Below, piece after piece: positions 55,198-64,000 of a stretch of DNA of 64,000 bases. The stretch spans positions 52,818,538 through 52,882,537 of the forward strand of contig OZ034972.1 of assembly GCA_964030785.1 (NCBI GenBank), read 5' to 3'. Position 1 is the stretch's first letter. Every line of letters begins with the position of its first letter. The notes below the pieces were generated by a model. It was not told the DNA's origin, made no database searches, and saw nothing but the letters and a program-made list of their open reading frames with translations. Made by a program: the position numbers and the translations under genes. The stretch comes from Siderastrea siderea (Eukaryota > Cnidaria > Anthozoa > Scleractinia > Rhizangiidae).

Positions 55198-56695
55198 TGT
55201 ATACGGTAACATAGCGAGTTCACGGTACGCTCAAGCTCGGAAACTTCGTTAACTGCAAAACCAAAATGTACTTTTGAATCGTCTGGCAAAGGAATATGAA
55301 ATACTCCCAGAAGGTGCGAATCTTTCTGTCGAAATTGTTCGAGAATTCCTTACAGTGGGGCATTTTTGGAGAACTCGGCAAGCTGCTGGCCATGTCATCT
55401 TAACACGACAAAAAGTGAAAAGTCCTAAAAAGTGCAACAAATCACAGTTTACTTAAAGAAAACAAAATACCAGTCTGCGTAGTCTGCATGGTCTGCAGTC
55501 TGCACAGTCTGCAGGCTACGTTTTAACATGACCGCAATGACTTTCCTCTCCTCAAATTATTATCTACTACACTTGTTTCTTTCACATCTTGTTGTGAGCT
55601 CGATTTATATTCTTCAGTAATATGCAGACAATCATTAGTTGACCTTAACTGAGGTTTCAGTTTAAACTTTAATTTGAAGTTTTTATGCAGTCGTTTTGTT
55701 CTAGTGTCAGTTTGACTTTTTAGTTTGTAGCCTACTAGCCCGATGGTTGCTCTATCTCCAATTTTGGTCCAACTGGGCTTTTAGCGGGATGTTGTTTTGC
55801 ATTCCAAGGATATTGCTGAGTAAACAAAAAAGCTGTTTGAGGCCCAGTTCAGACGCCGTACCTCTCATGGGCCGTACCAAATACATTTTCGCTCCTAGGT
55901 CGTATTTAAGTGGCAAACTTTGCTGTACTCTGAGATTTTGGCTTGCCTAATTGAAATCTGTCGAAAAAATTCATTTGGACACCGTACAACTGCCAAAAAA
56001 CTACGTACTACTTGGTACGACACATGGGAGGTGCGGCGTCTGAACTGGGCTTTATGCACTGGGCTTTATGCACTCAGGTGCTATAGTGGAGGGGGGAAGT
56101 ATTTGCAAGAATAATCGCGTGTTGTTTTGTCCTCAGAGTATGTCTTAAAAATCGCAAATAAGCGAGGATAAGACTTGTCATTTCAACATAGGTCAAGCAC
56201 GCAATGCGTGCCTATGTTTTCTTGTTGTTATGCCGAGCAGTTTAAAAAGTTGAAAACCTGGAGAAGCTTTTAAATTTACGTTACCGTATAGATTGGTGGG
56301 ATCGGTGTTAAGGTAAATAAAGGAAAGGGAATAAATAAGCGTATAAACACGGGAAATGAAACCGAGTGGCGTCTGGGTTTTAGAAAGGCCAGAGTTAAGA
56401 ACAACATTCTTGTTTTTAAACAATTTTATTTTCCCATCTCCTGTGACAAAAGGTAAATATGAACGATTTTCGACTCCCACGCTTATGTTATGACGTTACA
56501 ACAATTGCCATTACTAATATCTCAGAAAATCAACCTACAAAAGTACGGAGATCTCTTTGCTGATTTCAACTGCTTATCCCATGTTTAAAGTTTTTAATTA
56601 AGAACAGTATGGACCCCGTGTTAAAATCAAAGCCAATCACAGACTCAAGCAAAAGCTTTCGCGATGGAATCAGTGATATTTTAGCGCAGGCCGAC
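55198..56695. other. Host DNA with short repeats, no recognised gene
   Basis: A CAGTCTGC word is repeated five times near 55470-55520. AACATAGGTCA with AATGCGTGCCTATGTT near 56186-56220 resembles, in inverted orientation, GACCTATGTTGAAAACATAG at 54116-54138, so the interval may be bounded by a diverged inverted pair. No coding region is supported. Confidence 0.35.
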
Positions 56696-56709
56696 ATTGA
56701 TCAGCCTGT

Positions 56710-58572
56710 AAATGGTTTGAACCCAGGAGTCATATCATAATTCGGTAAATTGTGATCGTCCGGGTGAGTGTAGTCCTGAGAAGGACTGTTTGAGGTGACG
56801 TTGACTGACGTTTGGACAACCTGAGCGGAAGTCATCATCAGAGTCAAGTGAACTGTGAATCGTCAGTAGATGTTATAAGTCTCTGGTCGTTGTCCTGATT
56901 GGTCGACGATCTCGTGATGTTATTGGTCGTCTGTCAGTTAAGCCGTGATGTTATTGGCTGTGAAGACTGTAAACGTGATTGGTGCGTTTCGATCCGTCTT
57001 TTGTTGGTCAAATGTCCGTTGGTCTATTGTTAGTCAAATAAGTCAGTTTGGGTTCAAACCATTTACAGTTTTACGTTCCTTTGGACGGAAGAGCGAACGA
57101 CTTGCTAACGACTACATCAGTTACGCAAGTAACGTCAGACGAATACGACAACAACTCTGGTTCAACCACCGCTGCAAGGACCTCGGCCTTGTTCCGGCTG
57201 GACTTCGACTTAAGTCCCCGTTGAACACACAAGAGGCCATACAGATCGTCAAAGCCACCTGCCGACAACTGGTCCGAGCGCGGATTAACGACTGTCACAG
57301 AAGACTTAACTACTACAAAGACAAACTACAACAACGACTTGACAAACTTCGACAATTCATACCGACTGACTTACTCGACACTATACTGACTATTGCCGAC
57401 AGACGAGCTAACAAAACAGCTGAACAGCACCGCACTAAAACTCAACTAAAACTGACGCGACTACAACGTACTAAAGACAAAAAACGACAAAAACCAGACG
57501 ACAACTGGGTCAGGAATATTTCTGCCCGTCCCTTAGACAAGACTGAAACACAGGTACTCTCTTACGGACTCAAACACTCAGTGACGCCTAAACGTATACC
57601 AACCGAGACCATTGTATCCAGTGTTGAGGCGGTTCTGTCCCGTCAGAGGGAGCTTTCAGAATCAGCCAAGGATAACATCAGAAGTAGAATAGCTTCTACT
57701 ATACAATCAGCCTCTCTACCTGACAGTAGACACAACACTTACAGAAACTCCGAACCAAACGCTACGAACACTAACGCGAAACCTGTCACTACTGCAACCA
57801 TACCTTACATCAAAGGGACTTCTGAAACTATCGCACGAATCCTACAACCCTACAACATCCGCGTTGCTCACAAACCTATCACTACTTTACGACAGCTACT
57901 GACGAACGTTAAAGACAAAGACGAACCGAGCGACAGACGGGGAGCAGTTTATAAAATCAAATGCTGCGACTGCCAGGCCACTTATATTGGTGAGACCGGC
58001 AGAAATCTGAACGTCCGACTGACTGAGCACAAACGAGCGACTAGAAATGGTGATATCAACAATCACATTGCTGAGCACCATTTAAAAACAAACCACAGAA
58101 TCGACTGGGACTCTGCTGAATGCGTCACCTACAGTACGGACTACTATCAACGAATCACTCTGGAAAGCTGGTTTACTAACTTAGAACAAACACCACCAGC
58201 TACCTGCACCTTACAAACGACTGATTGCCGCCAATAACAAGACAGACAAACAATAGACAAACTGACTTATTTGACTAACAATAGACCAACGGACATTTGA
58301 CTAACAAAAGACGGATCGAAACGCACCAATCACGTTTATAGTCTTCACAGCCAATAACATCACGGCTTAACTGACAGACGACTAATAACATCAAGAGATC
58401 GTCGACCAATCAGGACAACGACCAGAGACTGATAACATCTACTGACGATTCCCAGCTCACTTGACTCTGATGATGACTTCCGCTCAGGTTGTCGAAACTT
58501 CAGTCAACGTCACCTCGAACAGTCCTTCTCAGGACTACACTCACCCGGACGATCACAATTTACCGAATTATG
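56710..58572 (+). mobile_element. Penelope-like element without reverse transcriptase, inserted in a host gene
   Basis: The 1863-bp insert is flanked by the 14-bp duplication ATTGATCAGCCTGT (56696-56709, 58573-58586). About 300 bp at each end are inverted copies (ATAATTCGGTAAATTGTGAT at 56738 and its complement ending at 58571; AAACGTGATTGGTGCGTTTC and complement further in). Another inverted pair, TGTAAATGGTTTGAACCCA and complement, brackets the left repeat (56708 and 57049). Between the repeats is one long ORF with a GIY-YIG endonuclease. Confidence 0.8.
56945..58237 (+). CDS. Penelope-type protein: N-terminal domain fused to GIY-YIG endonuclease, RT missing
   Basis: 430 residues uninterrupted. 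The true start may be later, since the first 40 codons read the terminal repeat. Residues about 50-265 resemble the pre-RT region of Penelope-like proteins (a Lys/Arg-rich helical stretch, then LDKTETQVLSYGLKHSVTPK). They pass almost directly to the linker IARILQPYNIRVAHKP and the GIY-YIG domain: VYKIKCCDCQATYIGETGRN with a LNVRLTEHKRA helix and HHLKTNHRIDWDSA. The CCDC..H pattern fits the metal-binding type seen in these elements. None of the reverse transcriptase motifs is present. The intact frame across the deletion is notable. Confidence 0.75.
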   Translation: MMLLAVKTVNVIGAFRSVFCWSNVRWSIVSQISQFGFKPFTVLRSFGRKSERLANDYISYASNVRRIRQQLWFNHRCKDLGLVPAGLRLKSPLNTQEAIQIVKATCRQLVRARINDCHRRLNYYKDKLQQRLDKLRQFIPTDLLDTILTIADRRANKTAEQHRTKTQLKLTRLQRTKDKKRQKPDDNWVRNISARPLDKTETQVLSYGLKHSVTPKRIPTETIVSSVEAVLSRQRELSESAKDNIRSRIASTIQSASLPDSRHNTYRNSEPNATNTNAKPVTTATIPYIKGTSETIARILQPYNIRVAHKPITTLRQLLTNVKDKDEPSDRRGAVYKIKCCDCQATYIGETGRNLNVRLTEHKRATRNGDINNHIAEHHLKTNHRIDWDSAECVTYSTDYYQRITLESWFTNLEQTPPATCTLQTTDCRQ

Positions 58573-58929
58573 ATTGATCAGCCTGTTGTTCGGCACGTTA
58601 GGACTGTGCCCATTAGTGTTGAAAGCCACACCTTTGTAACTCGAATGGGTGGCTGCCGTACGGAAGTGCGGCGATTTTCTATCACCACACCAATGACCAC
58701 ACTTCTTGTAGCAATTGGTGTAACCAGAAACGAAGAAGCCGGAGTAAAACGACTGATCGCAGATCAGCAGTTGGTAGGAGTATCCTGTGTTTGTTCCCAC
58801 GCCGTCCCATAATCCATAAGCACTTCCAGTCTTCCCATAGTTAGCTGCGGCCGTTATGGGCAGGTTGGTCTTTCGTTTGAAGCAGGCCTTGTTTCCAGTT
58901 TGGTGATTAATGAAGATGATTTCTGTAAA
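58573..58929 (-). CDS. Fibrinogen-like host gene, last exon (3' end disrupted)
   Basis: An acceptor TGTGTCTCAG precedes 58929. The exon encodes FTEIIFINHQTGNKACFKRK, then LWDGVGTNTGYSYQLLICD and WCGDRKSPHFRTAATHSSYK, ending NVPNNRLI at the Penelope insertion. This looks like the C-terminal half of a secreted fibrinogen-type domain with paired cysteines. Without the insertion, the frame would continue for four codons beyond the duplicated site to a TAA at 56681-56683. With it, the frame reads about 20 element-derived codons to a stop at 58510. Confidence 0.65.
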
Positions 58930-59177
58930 CTGAGACACAGCCGAGACATAGTAAAGTTAGCTGAGTTGAAGTTTGACGCTTTCCAAACTTTCTCTGGGTA
59001 GTTACAGTAAATCAAGAATGCGAAAGTATTGTTCTGGAGTTGAACCTTCTCAAAGTCTCTTTGAAAGTTGTTTAATCTCAGGGGCATAATTTTTATAGGG
59101 GGATTTAAGTTCCTGCCAACAGAAATTTTTAGAGTTGAGCATTTTCCCCGCTGCACGTATCAAGCCAATCAACTTAC

Positions 59178-59422
59178 TGGAATGTTGTTGCAGTTCGTCC
59201 TGTATCCGTCACTTCCATAAGGAAACTTAGAGCTGTACGTGACTTCGGTTCTGGGTTTCACATATTTATCGGTGGTGTAACACATCGTCCATCCTCCACC
59301 GTATGACGTCATATCACAGTAAGCCAGCAATGCATTTGAATGGCTTCCTCCATCCGGGTCCAACCAGTACATACTATCTCCACGAGAATCACTTCGTGTC
59401 TTGATATCTTCGCAGTTCTTTC
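59178..59422 (-). CDS. Fibrinogen-like host gene, middle exon
   Basis: The exon is bounded by the acceptor TTTATAG (before 59422) and the donor CCA|GTAAGT (after 59178). It encodes GKNCEDIKTRSDSRGDSMYW, LDPDGGSHSNALLAYCDM and TSYGGGWTMCYTTDKYV. The Y-W-L-D-P-D-G, A-Y-C-D-M and GGGWT series is the hallmark of fibrinogen-related N-terminal subdomains. Secreted lectin or matrix protein is the likely role. Confidence 0.75.
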
Positions 59423-59881
59423 CTATAAATAAAGAAAAATACTAAAAAGGGGGATTTTTCTTTTGTCGGCTCCAAACATGGATGATTGCTAACTTTTTTT
59501 GTACAATTTTCTTCATATTGGCTACTTTTAGAATAAGACATGGTAGGAATGAGACGGCTAATGTTATGTAATTTCTTTTTTTCTTTTTGCCTTGGGATCT
59601 GAAAAGTTCTCCTGAGTAGACGAGTTGTACTCAGCAGTCCTTTCACAAGGTCAAAGCATAACGCGGCATTCACAGCAGTATTTTTTTAATATGACCTTGA
59701 TATCGCTTTAGTTTCTTGACCAAAACAACTGCAGATAAGTCATCATCATCACAATTTTATTTCGGGGAATTGGACACCATAGCGATTATGCAAAATAGAA
59801 TCCTGTTTCTATCCGTGAGAAGAGTGCTTTTAATAAAACAATCGAAATTATACCACTGAGGATCATTTCGATGCACTGACC

Positions 59882-60010
59882 TGCCACCATTTCTTCCGAT
59901 AGTCGTACCCAGGTCTTCCCGTTACAGAACTCTAAATGCGAGTTTGTCATGCGCAGTAGTCCCTTGTGTTCAGAGCTGCAGCTGGCCGTGATTTCCTGGA
60001 CACGAACATT
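59882..60010 (-). CDS. Fibrinogen-like host gene, upstream exon
   Basis: Acceptor CATTGCAG before 60010 and donor GCAG|GTCAGT after 59882. It encodes VRVQEITASCSSEHKGLLRM and HLEFCNGKTWVRLSEE, a C...CNG-x-W motif often found just before fibrinogen or similar domains in cnidarian secreted proteins. Confidence 0.6.
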
Positions 60011-61417
60011 CTGCAATGATGACGAAATGTTTTAATGGCTGGGAAAATAAGTTATTAATCACTTGCCTCTGTTAAAACTGTACTTGAGTTGTATTAGAAG
60101 TGAAAAACGTTTTCCATGGATACTCTCCTTGAATTCTTGCCGCACAACAGGAACTTTTAGCTTAATTTGAAGAGAGGACTTCTCCATAACGTCGAGGGGA
60201 GCACTTCTTTCTAATCCTTGATGTGCAAACTTGTAACTATGAAGGCTGATGATTCGCTTGAAATGTACACGATTCGAGAGCGAGGGAATGGTAGAGAATC
60301 TTTTTCTTTTTTTTGGTTACCAGTATTGCCTTAGGACCTGTTTCAAGAAAATTAAACGGTATGATGGAAGTGAATCTTTTCGGATTCTAACCTAAAAGGT
60401 GTGTATTGAATTTCTGAGTCAACTAACTGTTTGTAAGTAACGGATATTTTATCAACACTATCTGCTTTATTCTTTTAATATGGGATTTTGGATGGACGCT
60501 GTTTTGCACATTGTTAAGTCTTTCAGTTGAAAAAAAAGGAAAACAAGAAAAAAAAAACAAGCGAATTTTGTTTCTCGTGTGGTATTAATCGCGAATTTTT
60601 TTGCTTCGCTTTCAGAAGAAATCGCCTGTTGAAGGCATTCAACTCTAGTGTATCGAGTGCCTAAAGCCATGCACTATCACAAGAATGTATTTGCTTCTTT
60701 TCCGAGAGTGTAAAGGTGTCCTCACATAGCTGTATAACAAACAAAAAGCAAAACTGAGAAAAAGAATTTCTACTCTTTATTTTCTTTCCAAGAGCAGAAA
60801 GATCACAATGTTAAAACCAGCAGACAAAGTCAAAGGCAAAACTGATTATCCCTGATGCCTTTTATTTTCGCGGCCTCGGTTTAAAATTCGCGAAAATTAG
60901 TAAGCGTAAAATCGCCAGTGAATTGTTTGGACCACGACCAGACACATGCAAAAACTGGGAAAAGCACAAGATCTCCAGTCAAAAAAAAACAGAGTTTTAT
61001 CGTAAAACCACGTGAAGTAACCAAACGAAACCTTGATCGGCTCATTGCGAGGTACATTATCACCCTACATTTGTGTCGTGGCAGGCAAGTGGTAACAACT
61101 TTCAACGACTTTTTAAATGTTCTTTCCGCTGATTGCTCGCTGGCTTATAAATTTTCGCGAAAATAGCGAACTTTAATAAAACGCACCCGAAAATAAAATG
61201 CATTAGAATACGATTAAGACACGATTCACTCAGCCTCGCAGAAATGAGTTTAGGCGAGGCAACTGATGGACACGAAACGAGACGATATCCAGAAGTAACA
61301 GAGAAACCAAAGTTTTTACGCGGTGTCGACTAACCAAGGCAAATCTCGAAATATTAGCTTTCCCGAAAATGGTCGTATTCCAGGCCTCGCTGCCAGCCCC
61401 CCCTGGTCGTAACATAC
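60011..61417. other. Probable intron of the fibrinogen-like gene
   Basis: No convincing exon was found. AT-rich, with short ORFs only. One or more PAN-type exons may be hidden here. Confidence 0.35.
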
Positions 61418-61493
61418 CTTGTGTTCTGAGAGCTTTGACAACGAATGACCGTTATTCAAAAAAGAACGTTCACAGGATCGCAACCGCCGCGTC
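61418..61493 (-). CDS. Possible second exon of the fibrinogen-like gene
   Basis: Acceptor TTCTTTACAG before 61493 and donor AAG|GTATGT after 61418. One frame is open (RLRSCERSFLNNGHSLSKLS) and resembles the start of a PAN/apple domain. Its phase does not agree with the exon at 61577, so one of the two splice choices, or the base sequence, may be wrong. Confidence 0.35.
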
Positions 61494-61576
61494 TGTAAAG
61501 AAATACACGCAAGTTAGAGTTATGAACAAGACAAACTTCCTCTCGAGGCAAAATATCAGAAAATATCTGCACTTAC

Positions 61577-61626
61577 TTAAAAATCAAAGCTGTGAGACAA
61601 AGAATGAGAGGTAACTTCAGCAACAT
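61577..61626 (-). CDS. Possible first exon: signal peptide
   Basis: The ATG at 61626 opens MLLKLPLILCLTALIF, a typical signal peptide, to a donor AA|GTAAGT. Direction and position fit the start of the fibrinogen-like gene; the phase to the next candidate exon is inconsistent. Confidence 0.4.
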
Positions 61627-62245
61627 TTTTTCAGTTGAATTTATGACGCACTGACGTGTTTGATAAAAAACACTGACGTGTAGTCGCGTTTAGAGTGAAA
61701 ACAAAAAGCTTCAACTATCCAGCTGTAATGATCGCATCCTGCCTTTGCACGATGTCTTTTATGAATCACTTCAAAATTCACCAAGGCTTCAACGCGTTTG
61801 GTATACATGTTCAGAAACTACACATGATCACAGATCACGTACCGGAAGCAAAACAAAACAAACAGTGAGACAAAAATCACAACTAAAAATTTCTTAGCTA
61901 ATTAGACGCCAATTTTGTTAGAAGTAAACAAGTTTTTAAGAAGGGAAAGGTTGTTCACACGGCATTTTCCTTTGCCCAACTGGTCATTTTTGCCGGGACT
62001 TAATAAGTCCACACGCGAGCTCCAACGCTTTGCACAGTTCAATATGGTAGATGTACTTTCACATTTTTTATCTCATGTGAAACTCATGTACGAAATTCTA
62101 AACAGATCTGTCGCTGTTAAATCCATTCACCTAAATGGACGGTTCAAGACGTCCTGTTTTCGCAAGCTGTGGCAGTGAGAATAATAGAAAATTACAATCA
62201 TATTCGCAAGGAGAGCGTGACGCGTGCGAGGTGAAAAACCTTTCG
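61627..62245. other. Host DNA upstream of the fibrinogen-like gene
   Basis: No supported gene. It probably includes the promoter of the minus-strand fibrinogen-like gene, but no clear TATA box could be assigned. Confidence 0.3.
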
Positions 62246-62680
62246 TGCTCCAAACTCGCGAGTCTAGCGAGTATCTTGCGTTCTCGACTAGGCTTCCGAC
62301 AAATCAGCAGACAGACTGTGGCTTAACTCCAACTAGCCACTAAACTTGTGTTCTGTGAAATAAGCTACAGGAACATTGACCAATACAACCACGGCCAAAT
62401 CGAAACTGAATCTTTAAAATAACAAACGTTTTGAGGAAAACGTTGGAGTGACAACGCCTTGTAGTAAGCTGTGGAAATTTTTTCCAGGAAAGTTTTTCAA
62501 TAAATACAATTCATAAATACTGATACGTGGGTAAAACAGTTTTTCACAGTTTATAAAACTCGGGATATTTTTAATCTTTCACTCGACCAAGGACTCACTA
62601 GCTCGCAAAATGATAACGAAGAGAGGTAGCAGCTTTCGCAGGAAAAGCATTTAGGGAACACTGGAATGTCATAACTATGT
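62246..62680. repeat. Direct repeat copy 1 (about 430 bp)
   Basis: CAAACTCGCGAGTCTAGC, TTCTCGACTAGGCTTCCGAC, GACTGTGGCTTAACTCCAAC and CGACCAAGGACTCACTAGCT appear in the same order as in the second copy at 63571. Confidence 0.8.
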
Positions 62681-63570
62681 CCGCAACAGTATCAGTTCAG
62701 TATCGTGTGCGTAGTCCTATAATTTGTTGAATCCGCGATTGTTTGCTCATGCATGTCCATTGTCGGGGAATGGGATGTAGAATTGTCAATCGAAATTTGA
62801 AAATTATCAATCGGATCTACCCGAAAGTAAACAGTATTATCTAATTTACTAGCCCAAGTCGATCAACCTTCGGAAGCTTGAATGTTACTTCGTCAAATCA
62901 GCATAAAATCTTTTTGTGTCTTTTAGCCAAAGAGCCCCAAAACTATCTCTGTCACCAAAGAGTCGTTTATTCCACTCAATCCGTTATCAAAGACCCAGGC
63001 GAACGTTGAAACTGGTCAACAAGACTTGTACGTAATTAAATAAATAAAAAAGAATACTAGCTACATTGTTGATATGAATAAACTTGAATTCTTGTTCCGT
63101 TTACTTTTACGAACTCCAGTCGTCAGGTCTGGAAATTCGCCACCCGCAAATTCATTTCCCAAACACCAAAATCAGAACCGAACCCAGTATATGTTTTTAA
63201 GGGCAAGTGTGTTTTTCATCCGTACGTCAGCTGATACGTAAGCAGTTCGTCCACTAACAAGGACAGAGAACATTTATGGAAATGTGTTCGTTTTAAGAGA
63301 AGTGATTATTCAAGGTCCTGACAGGAACCGAGATAACACAATTTCAGCTTTATAACAATATCATTGGCTATTCCCGGTCTGGCTATCTCAAGAGGGTAAG
63401 AAATATGTTTTTTAGAGACATACGTTTACCCGAAATAACTCCGACCGAATTTAAATAAGTTTAAGTGCATGTTATATTTTTTTTATTGATTTTTCTAGTT
63501 TTTGGGGAGCACACTGTTGTTTCGAAGGGCTGTTTTCAACCTATTTTGCAAAAGTAGACTTGCGAGATAA
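62681..63570. other. Host DNA without recognised genes
   Basis: No supported gene or repeat. AT-rich. Confidence 0.3.
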
Positions 63571-64000
63571 AATCCAAACTCGCGAGTCTAGCTTCTTGCT
63601 TTCTCGACTAGGCTTACGACAAATTAACGGACAGACTGTGACTTAACTCCAACTGGCCACTAAGCTCGTTTTCTGTGAAATAAGCTTTTTAAATCACCAA
63701 CACGAACATTGTCTGATGCAACCATAGCCGAATAGAAAAAACAAACGTAAAAATAACGAACAGCTTGAGCAAAACGTTGGACTTACAACGCCTTGTAAGC
63801 TATAGAAATTTATATCAATAAATGCAATTCATGAATAAATACGTGGGTAAAACAAATAGTTTTTATTTCACAGTTAAGAAAACTCGCGTTATTTGTGAAC
63901 TTTCGCTCGACCAAGGACTCACTAGCTCGCAAAATGGTAACGAAGAGAGGCGGCTGTATTCACAGAAAAACATTTGGGTACTATGTTGGCAACATTATAA
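63571..64000. repeat. Direct repeat copy 2 (about 430 bp, runs to the window end)
   Basis: A diverged second copy of 62246-62680, 1.3 kb away and in the same orientation, with several small indels. The pair may be the long terminal or dispersed ends of a repeat family; no coding sequence lies between. Confidence 0.8.

Noticed and set aside
60881..61166. Overlapping ORFs on both strands near 61 kb
   Set aside because: Composition is intron-like and neither has splice or start support within the fibrinogen-like gene.

Overview
The window looks like genomic DNA of a cnidarian, most likely an anthozoan such as a stony coral or sea anemone. It carries two integrated Polinton/adintovirus-type DNA viruses followed by about 33 kb of repeat-rich host DNA with intron-containing genes. 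The host assignment is inference. It rests on GT-AG introns, secreted PAN-like and fibrinogen-like gene fragments and the mixture of transposon families. I could run no database search, so all family names come from motifs read by eye.

Region 1 (1 to about 8.7 kb) is the right-hand part of an AT-rich Polinton-like virus (element A) that begins outside the window. It has a double-jelly-roll-type major capsid gene broken by a frameshift, a small basic virion protein, a penton-like minor capsid protein, a packaging ATPase, a collagen-repeat fibre gene also broken by a frameshift, a two-helix membrane protein that resembles SLATT effectors, and three small accessory genes. One promoter has two consensus NF-kB sites and an AP-1 site.

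Region 2 (9412-31078) is a structurally complete, apparently recent Polinton (element B) of 21,667 bp. It has a 6-bp target duplication (AATGTA) and unusually long terminal inverted repeats (TIRs) of about 3.4 kb. It encodes a chromodomain integrase, major capsid protein, adenain-like protease, packaging ATPase, two full-length penton-like paralogues, a parvovirus-type phospholipase A2, several Arg-rich small virion proteins with a shared QRGG motif, a Gly/Ala-repeat protein, a GRF zinc-finger protein, a SLOG-domain protein, a SLATT-like membrane protein and a tRNA-like Pol III gene. Only the N-terminal part of the protein-primed DNA polymerase B remains. That gene is cut exactly where the right TIR begins, and the TIR itself contains the 3' end of the SLOG gene. 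This suggests that a copy of the left end replaced the polymerase end, leaving an element that needs a polymerase in trans. Most genes have their own TATA-like box 35-65 bp upstream of the start codon, often inside the preceding gene. The TIRs carry their own promoters, short ORFs and splice signals.

Region 3 (31085-64000) is host DNA. It contains a five-fold tandem duplication of the first two exons of a secreted protein gene, interleaved with a 70-bp minisatellite (about 36.6-44.9 kb). It also has several hairpin MITEs with 9-10 bp target duplications, a 2.1-kb element with TTAA target duplications, decayed transposon genes, a LINE reverse transcriptase fragment and a Penelope-like element that lacks its reverse transcriptase. 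The Penelope-like element has inserted into the last codons of a fibrinogen-like host gene.
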